A stretch of 64,000 nt of DNA from Pontibacter sp. G13 (GTDB lineage Bacteria; Bacteroidota; Bacteroidia; J057), in assembly GCF_031851795.1 (NCBI RefSeq), contig NZ_CP134696.1, positions 1,197,001-1,261,000 on the forward strand, in the 5' to 3' direction. The position numbers and the translations under genes were made by a program. Within the stretch, counting starts at the first letter, position 1; each line of letters opens with the position of its first letter. Of the stretch, positions 35,846 through 44,975 are shown in pieces. The notes beneath the pieces were generated by a model, which was not told the origin of the DNA, searched no databases, and was given only the letters and a program-made list of their open reading frames with translations.

Positions 35846-37231
35846 CTACTTCTTTTGGTTGAAGTAGGTAGTACTACTGTCTGGGCTGGTGGCATTGAGC
35901 TGCTCATCTACGTCATCGACAAACATCACCGAGATCGCCGCCAAGATCATGAAGACTCCCGCAGTCACGATCGACCAGATGGGATCGCCTCCATAAAATG
36001 CCTTGATGATCGGCCCTCCAAAAATCCCGTTCACGATCTGCGGCAAGGTGATGAAGAAGTTGAAAATCCCCATGTACACCCCAATCTTCTTGGCTGGCAA
36101 TGCCCCTCCCAAAATCGCATAAGGCATCGCGAGGATACTGGCCCAGGCAATGCCAACGCCGAACATGGAAGCAATCAGCATATACTTGTCATGGATGAAG
36201 AAGAAGGAAATCAATCCGATCCCCCCCATCACCAGCGAGAACGCATGCGTCTGGCGACGACCGAACTTAGCGGCAATTCTTGGCAGGAAGAAGGCAAACA
36301 CTGCTGAAACAGCATTATAGACGCCAAAAATGATCCCAACCCAGTTACCAGCATCTTGATAGGCCTCTGAAGAAGTATCACTCAGATCCAATCCCCACAC
36401 ATGATGGGCAATTGCTGGCGTGGTATACACCCACATGGAAAACAGCGCAAACCAAGAGAAGAACTGCACAACGCCCAATTGCTTCATGGTCTTGGGCATG
36501 TTGGCAAAATCCTGAATGATGCCTGCCAGCCCTTGGGATTCTTCTTCCTCCTCCTCGGCTGCCTCTTCCTCAAATGCCTTTTGCTCTTCGGGAGAATATT
36601 CCTTCGTCCGAGCGATGGTCCACAAGATCGTCGCCAACAAAATGACCGCGCCTATGACAAAGGAAGCAATCAATGAGGTTGGAACTTCTCCTTCGGCTGC
36701 CGTTTTCTCCATGCCAAACCATTCGGTCAGCACATAGGGCAACCAAGATCCTACTACCGCTCCAATCCCGATCAGTACGGTTTGAATGGAGAACCCCATG
36801 GTCCGTTGCTCCGAATTCAACTTATCCGCCACAAGCGCTCGAAATGGCTCCATGGCAATGTTGAAGGAAGCATCCATGATCATCAAGAATCCTGCTCCCA
36901 TCCACAAGAGCGGAAGGTATTTCACAAATGCGCCTGCATTAGGCAAAAGAATCAAACCGATAGCGGCCAAAATAGCCCCTGCCAGAAAAAAGGGTCGGCG
37001 ACGTCCCAGACGAGTCCAGGTATTGTCACTCATTTTTCCGATGATAGGCTGTACAATCATACCCGTCAGCGGAGCTACAAGCCAGAACCAGCTCAGATGG
37101 TGGACGTCGGCGCCAAAGATTTGCAGAATTCGGCTGGCGTTGGCGTTTTGGAGGGCAAAACCCATCTGGATGCCGAGAAAGCCGACACTCATGTTCCAAA
37201 TCTGCCAAAAGGACAAGCGAGGTTTTTTCAT
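35846..37231 (-). CDS. MFS transporter, SLC45-like (maltose/sucrose type)
   Basis: 461 residues, twelve transmembrane helices. MKKPRLSFWQIWNMSVGFLGIQMGFALQNAN at the start and the loop motif MSDNTWTRLGRRRPFFLAGA are characteristic of the SLC45/GPH-like sucrose and maltose transporters. A very acidic central loop (EEQKAFEEEAAEEEEEE) separates the two halves. The start at 37231 excludes a 38-residue upstream extension through the preceding terminator. The next gene upstream on the same strand encodes a T9SS protein with starch-binding-like domains, which suggests an alpha-glucan connection (inference). No hydrolase is nearby. Confidence 0.88.
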   Translation of the reverse strand: MKKPRLSFWQIWNMSVGFLGIQMGFALQNANASRILQIFGADVHHLSWFWLVAPLTGMIVQPIIGKMSDNTWTRLGRRRPFFLAGAILAAIGLILLPNAGAFVKYLPLLWMGAGFLMIMDASFNIAMEPFRALVADKLNSEQRTMGFSIQTVLIGIGAVVGSWLPYVLTEWFGMEKTAAEGEVPTSLIASFVIGAVILLATILWTIARTKEYSPEEQKAFEEEAAEEEEEESQGLAGIIQDFANMPKTMKQLGVVQFFSWFALFSMWVYTTPAIAHHVWGLDLSDTSSEAYQDAGNWVGIIFGVYNAVSAVFAFFLPRIAAKFGRRQTHAFSLVMGGIGLISFFFIHDKYMLIASMFGVGIAWASILAMPYAILGGALPAKKIGVYMGIFNFFITLPQIVNGIFGGPIIKAFYGGDPIWSIVTAGVFMILAAISVMFVDDVDEQLNATSPDSSTTYFNQKK

Positions 37232-37311
37232 AACATTCAGTAGTAAACGATCAGGAAGGGTTGGGCAAGCGTGTGAATCAACAACCCAATTAGGACCAAT
37301 GGGTTTTGGGC

Positions 37312-37342
37312 AATAAAAAGGCCGGGCAAAAATGCCCAGCCT
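37312..37342 (-). terminator. Terminator of the starch-binding-like T9SS gene
   Basis: AGGCcGGGCA (37319-37328) pairs with TGCCCaGCCT (37333-37342; one mismatch). On the minus strand it is followed by TTTTTATTG. Confidence 0.8.
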
Positions 37343-37368
37343 CATATAGGTTATCTAACTACATCCAA

Positions 37369-38757
37369 CTATCGGATGATCACCTTCTGAGTGAAGGTCT
37401 CGCCAGCTGCGTTGCGCAGGCTCACGAAGTACAGACCGTTGGTCAAGTTTCCTTTTTCCAAGGTTACTTTGCTGTCTGTGATGTCATTGATCACACGTAC
37501 AGTCTTTCCAGTCAAGTCAGTTACGATCACGTCGTAGCTAGCAGCGAAGTCATTCTTGAATTCGATGATCGCAGTGTGGTTGAATGGATTCGGGTAGATG
37601 TTGAATCCACCTTCCAACTCAGTTTCGATGTCTACACCACCGGAAAGCTCGTCACAAGTACCGAATACGTAAACAGGAGTCAAGTATGCGGAACCTTGTC
37701 CACCAGCGCTGATGTTACGGTTGAATCCACCGATTCCGTTGTCACAACCACATTTTTCAAGCGCAGCACCGTTGGTAGCGTCTTCAGCTACACCGTCACC
37801 TCCAGTGGAATCGATACCATTGTAGAATTTGAACTCGTGCTCTTTAGCGGAGATCGCCAAAGTAGCTTCGTAGATGCCGTCGCCGTCACCGTCCATCAAT
37901 TGGAAAGTGTCCTTGTCCCATGCTGGAGCAGAGAAAGAACCAGCTACGAATACACCCTCTGGTGCCAAGAACTCATTGGACATGTCAACACGGAAAGTCA
38001 CGTCAACCAAGTCATCAGAAGGACAGTTGTCAGAGCAGGAACCGAAGCATACGATATCCAAAGTGGTATCTGCAGGAGCAGAAGTCAAGTCAACGCCGCG
38101 GTTACCACCGATTTTGCAAGAACAAGGAACACCTTCGTCTTGTCCCCAAGCAGTACCGTTGATGAATTTGTAGCCATACTGACCTTGTGGTACAGTTACA
38201 GTCACTTCGTAAACACCATCAGCGTCTACATCTGTCAAGACAGTTTCACCTGGAGACCAGTCGTTGAAACCGGCAACTCCTTGGAAGGAACCTGCAACAG
38301 ATACAGTGTCAGCAACAGTAATACCACCACCCATACGTACACGGAAGGTTACATTGGTAGTGGGAACTACCAAGCCACAAGTGTCGCAAGAAGCGTAGCA
38401 AACCAAATCAGTAGTGAGATCGGTTGCACCAACAGCTACGAAACGGTTGTTGTTTTGAGCACACTGACCAGGTACAGACTCGGAATCAGGCCAGTCGTTA
38501 CCGTTGATGAATTTGTACTCGTAAGTGGAGTCTGGATCAACCTGCAAAGTCACTTCGTAGATACCGTCAGCATCCACGTCAGTCAACTCGGTAGAAGCAG
38601 GGTCCCAACCTTGGAAAGATCCCGCAACGTGTACGCCGGAATCAGAGACAGTTTGCTCGTTCATGTCAACTTGAATGGTCAAGTTCACCTGAGCATTCAT
38701 GCTAAATGGCGCGAGCAGCAAGGCTGCCAAGATCAGGTAGTAGTGTTTCATTTTCAT
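37369..38757 (-). CDS. T9SS-exported protein with three CBM20/CBM48-like repeats
   Basis: The product has a signal peptide (MKMKHYYLILAALLLAPFSMNA). Three Ig-like starch-binding-type modules follow, at about 23-135, 140-255 and 258-370. Each has a V.V.GSFQGW..... L.D.D.DG.YE.T....G..EYKF.NG pattern and a Cys-rich insert (CYASCDTC, CFGSCSDNC). A type A sorting domain ends the protein (FNIYPNPFNHTAIIEF ... GLYFVSLRNAAGETFTQKVIIR). It lacks a catalytic domain and so may be a surface glycan-binding or display protein. The start at 38757 is set by the signal peptide; 38751 is also possible. It is divergent from the BlaI/M56 pair. Confidence 0.85.
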   Translation of the reverse strand: MKMKHYYLILAALLLAPFSMNAQVNLTIQVDMNEQTVSDSGVHVAGSFQGWDPASTELTDVDADGIYEVTLQVDPDSTYEYKFINGNDWPDSESVPGQCAQNNNRFVAVGATDLTTDLVCYASCDTCGLVVPTTNVTFRVRMGGGITVADTVSVAGSFQGVAGFNDWSPGETVLTDVDADGVYEVTVTVPQGQYGYKFINGTAWGQDEGVPCSCKIGGNRGVDLTSAPADTTLDIVCFGSCSDNCPSDDLVDVTFRVDMSNEFLAPEGVFVAGSFSAPAWDKDTFQLMDGDGDGIYEATLAISAKEHEFKFYNGIDSTGGDGVAEDATNGAALEKCGCDNGIGGFNRNISAGGQGSAYLTPVYVFGTCDELSGGVDIETELEGGFNIYPNPFNHTAIIEFKNDFAASYDVIVTDLTGKTVRVINDITDSKVTLEKGNLTNGLYFVSLRNAAGETFTQKVIIR

Positions 38758-39071
38758 TTTGGTAAGGTCCATATAGATAAAGAGGTATTCGAGTAATTCG
38801 AACAATCTCAATATGCAATTAACCATCCATTTTATTCGCCTCATCCGATCAAACGAACCGCAAACCCAAGTACCATTCGTTTCATTCCATCCGATGAACC
38901 CAAATAACTCCCTGATGAACAAATGATTAATTAAGACGCAACTTGGCACTTATTCTGACAGTTTTTTCCCCATTCAACCCAAAGATTGACGTACCTGAAC
39001 CCCATTAGGCTCCACTCAGACACAATTGCCAAACATTTCATAGGCCCCCAAGCAGTCTTTCATTTATTTTT

Positions 39072-39117
39072 TTAGATCAAAATCTAATCAAATAGTTGTT
39101 GATTTAAATTTTTAGAT
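39072..39117 (+). promoter_or_regulatory. Candidate BlaI-family operator upstream of the repressor gene
   Basis: A perfect dyad TTAGAT-CAAA-ATCTAA lies at 39072-39087, and a further half site TTTAGAT at 39111-39117, 31 bp before the repressor start. BlaI-type regulators bind dyads in their own promoters, so autoregulation is likely. The 390-bp intergenic region is AT-rich and must also hold the divergent promoter. Confidence 0.5.
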
Positions 39118-39147
39118 ATACCTTGTGCTCATCATACGGAAAAGCCC

Positions 39148-39522
39148 ATGCAGAAACTTACCAAAGCAGAGGAGAACCTCATGCAAATCATCTGGGAAAA
39201 AGAAGCGGTATTCCTCCGAGACTTGATGGATGCTCTCCCAGATCCCAAACCTTCCCAAAGTACCGTCAGTACCGTGATCCGTATTTTGAAGGACAAGGGA
39301 TTTATCGACTTCAAGGCATTTGGCAAATCCTACCAATACTACCCGATTGTCTCCAAAGATGATTACGCCAAGGAGTACCTCCACCAATTTCTCGACAATT
39401 ACTTTGGAGGTTCATTCCGCAACCTTCTGAGCTTTTTCGCCAAAGAGGAAAATCTCGACCTCCACGATATCGACGCACTGCTCAAAAACCTTCCCGACTC
39501 CGACTCACCTACTGAATCATGA
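39148..39522 (+). CDS. BlaI/MecI/CopY-family transcriptional regulator
   Basis: 124 residues. A winged-helix N-terminus (LTKAEENLMQIIWEKEAVFLRDLMDALPDPKPSQSTVSTVIRILKDKGFI) matches the Penicillinase_R family. The C-terminal dimerisation helix (YAKEYLHQFLDNYFGGSFRNLLSFF) carries the region cleaved in BlaI/MecI-type repressors. It overlaps the M56 gene by 4 nt (ATGA), the classic repressor-protease pairing. It probably represses its own operon. Confidence 0.93.
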   Translation: MQKLTKAEENLMQIIWEKEAVFLRDLMDALPDPKPSQSTVSTVIRILKDKGFIDFKAFGKSYQYYPIVSKDDYAKEYLHQFLDNYFGGSFRNLLSFFAKEENLDLHDIDALLKNLPDSDSPTES

Positions 39523-40772
39523 ATATCTCCATTCCATCCCTCCCTGATTGGCTTTTGCAATCAAGCCTTGCACTGACGGGCGTGTATGCGATCTACCGGA
39601 TCTTTCTCGCCAAAATCACCCAATTCCAGTTCAATCGATTCTTCCTGCTTGGTGGGAGTCTGGTCAGTCTGCTTTTGCCGATGCTATCCATCGACGCACC
39701 TCAGGCCCTAGGAGAGTTCACCCTTCCGACGATGAACGTAGCCGCAGCCGAGTTTTCCGGAGAATCAGGCTTCCAAATGCCGAGCTGGATGACAGTCTTG
39801 GGCATCATATATCTGGCGGGCGTGCTTATCTCCGGAACCAAATTTGGCATGGAACTTTTCAGGCTGTTTGCATTCGTACGGAAACATCCGACTACCCAGG
39901 AAGCAGGGATTCCCGTCATCCAAACGGATGGAGCCATCCCCACCAGCTCATTCCTCCGCTGGATCTTGTGGGACAACTCCCAGAATCTCAGCCCCGAAGA
40001 ACGCCTACAAATGTGGCAACACGAACAATGCCACATTCTTCAAAGACATACTTACGACATCTTGGTGATGCGGCTTTTGCTCATCGTATGCTGGTTCCAT
40101 CCATTGGCCTATCAGCTGCACCAGGCACTCCGACTCACCCACGAATATTTGGCAGACCGCGTAGCCGTTTCAGCCGGCGAACCTGCGCGCTACGCCCGTC
40201 TGCTTGTGCGCCAAACACTGGGACGCCAATGGTTGCCTGCACATGCTTTTTCTCAGTCACCCACAAAAACCCGTATTGTGATGCTAACCAAATCCACTTC
40301 TCGTTTCAAAAGCTGGATCAATACCAGCCTGGCCCTTTCCATGATGTGCTTGCTCGCCGTATCCATTGGATGCTCCCAAGAGCTCGACCAAGTAGAAGCT
40401 GAAACCGTTTCGCGTGGAGAGCCCACCGTCATCCAGGTCCAAGATGCCGACCAGGCTCCCACTCCGCTCAATATGGTGGATCTCTACACCAAAATCGGCT
40501 ACCCGAAATCCCTTCAGGATGCGGAGGTACAAGGCATGGTCGTGGCGCGAATTCTCGTTTCTCCAGAAGGAACCTATGTCAAGCATGAGATCCTCAAGGA
40601 GGACCACCCACTGTTGTCAGAAGCCGTGGTTCCACACCTGAAAGATCTGTTGTTTGAGCCCGCTATGAAGGATGGAAAACCCGTCAAATTCTGGGTGAAC
40701 ATCCCGTTCAACTTCAAGCTCTCAGAGGAAGAAGAATTGCCTAAAATCAAGGAGATTCCTTCTGACAACTAA
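39519..40772 (+). CDS. M56-family (BlaR1-like) membrane metalloprotease with TonB C-terminal domain
   Basis: 417 residues. The M56 zinc site is HEQCH (168-172) followed by a downstream Glu in RLTHEYLAD. About four transmembrane helices flank it. In place of the penicillin-sensor domain of BlaR1, the C-terminus (about 315-410: YPKSLQDAEVQGMVVARILVSPEG ... PVKFWVNIPFNFKL) is a TonB-like domain, a Bacteroidota arrangement. A helix and lipid-like Cys (VSIGCSQE) lie between. It should sense an envelope signal and inactivate the BlaI repressor. The signal is unknown and may not be a beta-lactam. Confidence 0.9.
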   Translation: MNISIPSLPDWLLQSSLALTGVYAIYRIFLAKITQFQFNRFFLLGGSLVSLLLPMLSIDAPQALGEFTLPTMNVAAAEFSGESGFQMPSWMTVLGIIYLAGVLISGTKFGMELFRLFAFVRKHPTTQEAGIPVIQTDGAIPTSSFLRWILWDNSQNLSPEERLQMWQHEQCHILQRHTYDILVMRLLLIVCWFHPLAYQLHQALRLTHEYLADRVAVSAGEPARYARLLVRQTLGRQWLPAHAFSQSPTKTRIVMLTKSTSRFKSWINTSLALSMMCLLAVSIGCSQELDQVEAETVSRGEPTVIQVQDADQAPTPLNMVDLYTKIGYPKSLQDAEVQGMVVARILVSPEGTYVKHEILKEDHPLLSEAVVPHLKDLLFEPAMKDGKPVKFWVNIPFNFKLSEEEELPKIKEIPSDN

Positions 40773-40822
40773 AACCAACAGGCACTCAACAGCCTTCAGT
40801 CTTAATCTATAGCTTACTCGAG

Positions 40823-40846
40823 CCGGGTCTTTCTAGACCCGGATTT
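40823..40846 (+). terminator. Intrinsic terminator of the blaI-M56 operon
   Basis: CCGGGTCT (40823-40830) pairs perfectly with AGACCCGG (40835-40842) and is followed by ATTTT. Confidence 0.75.
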
Positions 40847-40917
40847 TGGGTTTCACAATACGGGTTTGGCATCCGAGATCTTCTACCGGGAAGAGCTCGG
40901 ATGTTTCTTTTTTCGAA

Positions 40918-41012
40918 TGATTTGGGCATGCCCCGGCGAGCCTAGAATCGTTTGCCTCACGAGCATCAAGCGCCGGGTCGGGCTATGCGGGGGTATCGTC
41001 CTCGGACTTGAA
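40918..41012 (+). repeat. Dispersed intergenic repeat, copy C (head part)
   Basis: TTTGGGCATGCCCCGGCG is followed about 35 nt later by CGCCGGGTCGGGCT and a CGTCCTCGGACTTG block. A CCTCCTATCCCTCATGCG tail at about 41096-41113 is the likely 3' end, with a diverged middle. It fills the 422-bp gap between the M56 gene and the 41195 operon, together with the terminator. Confidence 0.65.
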
Positions 41013-41194
41013 GATCAATCAATACCTGATTCCTCCCCCATTCATGACCTACTCCTTGACATCACAACCAAATTCCTCCGACCTCGCAAGCTCGCCCCTC
41101 CTATCCCTCATGCGATTCCCCGCACCAATCTCACGAATGGCCATAGCAGATAGATCCGCACTTGATATTTGCGGAGAATTAGTATATTGTAATT

Positions 41195-42130
41195 ATGCGA
41201 AACTTCTTTACTTCGAAATCTATCGTTCTCGGGGTGATTTGTTGCCTGTTGGGACTCCTCTCCCATGCCTGCAGTGACCCTCAGACTGTGGTGGTTCCAG
41301 ACAACGAACCCACCCCCTATGACGGGATTTCCACCCTGAAGATAGAAGCCTATCTGAGCCGTATGTACATCGACCTCCAAGGGCGCGTTCCCACCGCCGA
41401 GGAATTGGCAGATGACGTGGCCATGCTTCGCACACAGAATTTGGGCGAACAAGCCAGACGGACACTGGCGGAGCGATTGGTCTATGGATCGGACTCTCTC
41501 GCGGGAGGAGCCCCTCCCAAGCAATTGTATGCGCTTCAGATCTATGAAGCCATGAAGACTCGGTTTCTGGAGTCCGTCTCCGCCAATGAGATTCTAGAAG
41601 AGATCGTCGTCGTTTCCAACGCAGCAGAAATGGATTCCCTCGCAGGAAATTGGGAAGGCTATCAGATCAAAAAAGCACGCGTTCAGCGGATGGCAGATCT
41701 GCTCAATCTTGGGGAGCAATTTGAGGAAGGCGAGATCGATATCCGCGACATGTCAGCAGCGATGGTCTACAATGACATCTATGACATCATCAACATGAAT
41801 TCCATCAATTTCATCCGGGCGTGCTACGACAATCTGTTCTGGCGCTATCCCACAGAAGTTGAATTTGATATTGCATTTCCCATCGTGGAATACGGCCAAC
41901 CGGGTCAGCTCCTCGGCGGCACGGCCACGGACAAAGCGTCCTTTGTCGAATTGGTCGTCAACAGCCGAGAATGTTCCGAGGGCACCATTATCTGGGCATT
42001 TCAAGCACTATTGGCCAGATCACCTTCCACGGAGGAAATCAATCATTTCATCGAATCTTTTCACAACCAGCCAGATTTACGCCAACTACAAATTGCACTG
42101 ATCACCACTGACGAATACGCTCAATTCTGA
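41195..42130 (+). CDS. Lipoprotein with DUF1549-like motif, first gene of six-gene operon
   Basis: A lipobox (LLSHAC, Cys26) predicts envelope anchoring. YLSRMYIDLQGRVPTAEELADD resembles the DUF1549 motif of Planctomycete-type surface proteins (R.YLDL.GR.PT..E). It recurs weakly later (DNLFWRYPTEVEFDIAF), as if the protein holds two related halves. The function is unknown. It starts a six-gene cluster in which all genes lie within 23 nt of each other; the next gene overlaps by 1 nt (TGATG). The order suggests an assembled surface complex. Confidence 0.78.
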   Translation: MRNFFTSKSIVLGVICCLLGLLSHACSDPQTVVVPDNEPTPYDGISTLKIEAYLSRMYIDLQGRVPTAEELADDVAMLRTQNLGEQARRTLAERLVYGSDSLAGGAPPKQLYALQIYEAMKTRFLESVSANEILEEIVVVSNAAEMDSLAGNWEGYQIKKARVQRMADLLNLGEQFEEGEIDIRDMSAAMVYNDIYDIINMNSINFIRACYDNLFWRYPTEVEFDIAFPIVEYGQPGQLLGGTATDKASFVELVVNSRECSEGTIIWAFQALLARSPSTEEINHFIESFHNQPDLRQLQIALITTDEYAQF

Positions 42131-42651
42131 TGCTACCAACATTTCCCTTACTCAAACGCATAGGCCATTGGATCTCTTTGGGACTTTGGGCCATTCTGGT
42201 GTCTAGCCTGACGAGCTGTCAGACTCCCACCAGTTACACCTACGAGGTCCTTCCCCTCGAAATTCCCGCTCCACAATCTGAGAAGACCAAACTCAAAACG
42301 ACCGAGCAATATATCTCGGTCCTCTACACGGATCTTTTCCAAAAGGCGCTTTCTCCACAAGACATGAGCCAACTGAGGCAACTGATCCAATCCGTGGGCG
42401 ACAAGGATGTGATCCACGAGATTATCCTGTCCAATTTCCTCAATCGGCCCGATGTCATCATCCCCACAAGAACCGACATGGAAGCCGACATCGACGATTT
42501 TCTGGAGGACACCTACCATCGGTTCTACATCCGTCCTCCCACTGAAGCAGAGCGCAATTATCTGCGCAATCACATCGTGTCCCACCCAGAACTGACCCCT
42601 GAGCTGGTCTACATCAGCTTTGCGCTCAGTGACGAGTACCAGTATTACTAG
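42130..42651 (+). CDS. Lipoprotein related to the preceding one (173 aa)
   Basis: A lipobox (SSLTSC) follows an N-terminal hydrophobic segment. The pattern YISVLYTDLFQKALSPQDMSQL and TYHRFYIRPPTEAERNYLRNHIV is a shorter relative of the DUF1549-like motif in the preceding gene, which ends DEYAQF; this one ends DEYQYY. It overlaps that gene by 1 nt. The function is unknown. The shared ending suggests a paired role. Confidence 0.72.
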   Translation: MLPTFPLLKRIGHWISLGLWAILVSSLTSCQTPTSYTYEVLPLEIPAPQSEKTKLKTTEQYISVLYTDLFQKALSPQDMSQLRQLIQSVGDKDVIHEIILSNFLNRPDVIIPTRTDMEADIDDFLEDTYHRFYIRPPTEAERNYLRNHIVSHPELTPELVYISFALSDEYQYY

Positions 42652-42674
42652 CCATCAACCCTTTCCGAGATTCC

Positions 42675-44012
42675 ATGAAACGTAGAAAATTCCTCAAGGC
42701 AGGTATCGCCGCCACTGCGGGTACCTTTGGCATGCCCTATCTGCTTCCTTCGGGCAGACTATTTGCCAAGTCCGCAGCTAGAAAGGCAGATCACGTGGTG
42801 GTCGTCATGTTTGCAGGGGGTGTCCGGCAGCAGGATGCCGTATTGCAGCGCTACCTCGCAGGCAGTCAGAATGAACAAATCGAGGGGAATATCCTCTACA
42901 ATCTACTGGATGGAGCTCCCCCCACGGACAAAATCGTTTATGGAGAGGATGGGGTCCTGCTAGGTCAGATCCCCATTCCTTCGATCCTGTCGACCCCTTT
43001 ACAAAATCAGGGAACGCTCTTTCCGGAAATGCAAGCCACGCTGGTAGGACACTATGGAGGCCTCAATGTGATCCTTCAGGGCAATACCATCACCAACCAA
43101 GGGCTGCGTCAGCGCCCCCTGCACCCCACTATCTTCGAATATCTCAGGAGACATGCAGGCATTCCAGCCTCCAAGGTCTGGTTTGTAGGAAACAGCATCG
43201 GCAATTCGATCCCGCTGCTCCACTATAGCCTCCACGAAGATTACGGCTCGAAATTCGGGGCCAATTTCCTCGTGCCCAATATGACCTTTAGCCAACTCGG
43301 ATTCGAACATCTCGCCAACGCCAAGAACTACCATCCGGAGTATGAGCTTTCGCCGATGTATGAAATGCAGGCTTTTCTGGATGCTACTTTTCAGCAAAAT
43401 GGAGCTTCACATATCGATCTGGGCAATACCGAGGAAGAGCGATGGCAGATCAAGGAATTCATCCGCAAGACCTTTACCAAGGTGGAAAACGGTATCCAGT
43501 ATCGTCCACCTGTAGCAGACAATTCCGACCTTTTTACCATCGGATATGCATGCGAGGTCCTTCAGGAGTTTGAACCCAATTTGACGGTTCTCAACCTCTC
43601 CAATGTGGACAATTGCCACGGAAACTTCACCTCCTACCTCAAGAACCTGCATCGTGCGGACCATGGAGTTGGATATCTGTGGGACTTCATCCAGACCCAG
43701 ATCCCCAATATGGCCGACAATACGATCATGATTGTCATTCCAGAATGTGGCCGGAATCTCTCTCCCAATCCCATTCAAGATGCCAACGATTGGTATGGCT
43801 ATGACCACAACGACGCAAACTCACGTCGGATATTTGGACTGATGGCCGGTCCTACCGTCCCTCAGGGGCTTCAGGTCGGTAGTGAAACGAATCCAGTGGG
43901 CTTCTCTGCCGATGTCGCGCCGACTGTAGCCGACATTTTCGGCATCAAGGATACCGTGATGAATACCGGACTGCTCGCCAGTGGTAGCGCCTCGCTTTTC
44001 GACCGAATCTAA
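42675..44012 (+). CDS. DUF1501-family Tat-exported protein
   Basis: A twin-arginine signal (MKRRKFLKAGIAATAGTFGM) sends a folded protein across the membrane. The body resembles the DUF1501 family: VVVVMFAGGVRQQDAV near the start, then NLSNVDNCHGNFTSYLKNLHRADHGVGYLWDFIQ and IMIVIPECGRNLSPN, which recall alkaline-phosphatase/sulfatase-superfamily metal-binding segments (Asp, His, Glu). In Planctomycetes such proteins accompany DUF1549/cytochrome partners. The substrate is unknown. It sits in the middle of the six-gene operon, 23 nt after the previous gene and 9 nt before the next. Confidence 0.85.
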   Translation: MKRRKFLKAGIAATAGTFGMPYLLPSGRLFAKSAARKADHVVVVMFAGGVRQQDAVLQRYLAGSQNEQIEGNILYNLLDGAPPTDKIVYGEDGVLLGQIPIPSILSTPLQNQGTLFPEMQATLVGHYGGLNVILQGNTITNQGLRQRPLHPTIFEYLRRHAGIPASKVWFVGNSIGNSIPLLHYSLHEDYGSKFGANFLVPNMTFSQLGFEHLANAKNYHPEYELSPMYEMQAFLDATFQQNGASHIDLGNTEEERWQIKEFIRKTFTKVENGIQYRPPVADNSDLFTIGYACEVLQEFEPNLTVLNLSNVDNCHGNFTSYLKNLHRADHGVGYLWDFIQTQIPNMADNTIMIVIPECGRNLSPNPIQDANDWYGYDHNDANSRRIFGLMAGPTVPQGLQVGSETNPVGFSADVAPTVADIFGIKDTVMNTGLLASGSASLFDRI

Positions 44013-44021
44013 TTCTCCTCC

Positions 44022-44975
44022 ATGCGCACATTCAACGCCTCAAAGGCATTTAGATACCTCCCATTCATGGTCATCATGGGGTGCGGAAGTCCAGAAGTCC
44101 CACCCAATCCTTTCGATGAACCTGTAGAGCTCCGAGCCACCTTGGAAATTCCAACGGAAGACCTTCCCGGCAACCATATCGCGGGGTTACACGCCCGTAT
44201 CTTCCAGCCGACCTGTGCCAATTCCGGTTGCCACGACGGGACCTTCGAGCCTGACTTTCGGACTGTGGAAGGCACCTACAACACCTTGGTCAATCATCCC
44301 ATCGTCAAAAACGATCCGGATGGAACCTATCAACTTAGAGTCAAGCCCAGAGATGTAGACAATTCCATCCTGTGGGTCCGATTGAATCAAGATATTGACG
44401 GACAATCGGGCATCATGCCTCTAGTGGTGGAACCCGGTTCTGACTGGCCAGACCTGAAAACTGAGCACATGTCCAACATCCGAGCGTGGATCGAAGATGG
44501 CGCCAAGGATTGGTTTGGAAACGAGCCTTCTGGGGGCAATCTTAGTCCGAGCATGACAGGCATGATCGTCACGCTCCCTGGCAATCCCTCTCCCCTTCCC
44601 CGCACGACCCAAGGGGCAGTAGCCATCCCCGCTCAAACAACTACCGTGTCTATTTGGCTGGCCCTTTCCGACGCAGAATCCAGCACCTCCGAGTTGCAAC
44701 ATGTATCCTTGAGAGCCAGCACCTCCCGCTCCACCTTGGAACAACAGACCGCCCAAACCCTGACTACCACCTCGTCCATGGCCGGAATCGACGCATTCGG
44801 TTCCCAGACGACCTATTTCCACTCCCTGAATTTGGATGTAAGTCCTTATTCCAGCGGAGATCAGGTATTCATACAAGTTTCGGTCATGGACCCCATTTCT
44901 GGCTTAACCTTTCAATTGCCCAGCGGAGGAAGTCCGCTGTACATGCACACGTACTTTTCAATCCTTCTCGAATGA
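44022..44975 (+). CDS. Lipoprotein with CX4CH haem-like motif
   Basis: A lipobox (VIMGC, Cys21) leads to RIFQPTCANSGCHDGTFEPDF. The C-ANSG-CH spacing is the CX4CH variant of the c-type haem site that I recall from many myxobacterial and Planctomycete surface cytochromes. A Met-rich axial-ligand region may lie around QSGIMPLVVEPG. The C-terminal part (about 200-317) is beta-rich. If haem binds, this is an envelope electron carrier working with the DUF1501 protein next door. The ATGA overlap with the following gene shows translational coupling. Confidence 0.75.
   Translation: MRTFNASKAFRYLPFMVIMGCGSPEVPPNPFDEPVELRATLEIPTEDLPGNHIAGLHARIFQPTCANSGCHDGTFEPDFRTVEGTYNTLVNHPIVKNDPDGTYQLRVKPRDVDNSILWVRLNQDIDGQSGIMPLVVEPGSDWPDLKTEHMSNIRAWIEDGAKDWFGNEPSGGNLSPSMTGMIVTLPGNPSPLPRTTQGAVAIPAQTTTVSIWLALSDAESSTSELQHVSLRASTSRSTLEQQTAQTLTTTSSMAGIDAFGSQTTYFHSLNLDVSPYSSGDQVFIQVSVMDPISGLTFQLPSGGSPLYMHTYFSILLE

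Noticed and set aside
37306-38796. Long plus-strand open frame of nearly 500 codons opposite the starch-binding-like T9SS gene
   Set aside because: It is antisense to a well-supported T9SS gene; its Ser/Thr/Val-rich translation is the complement of that gene's repeats.
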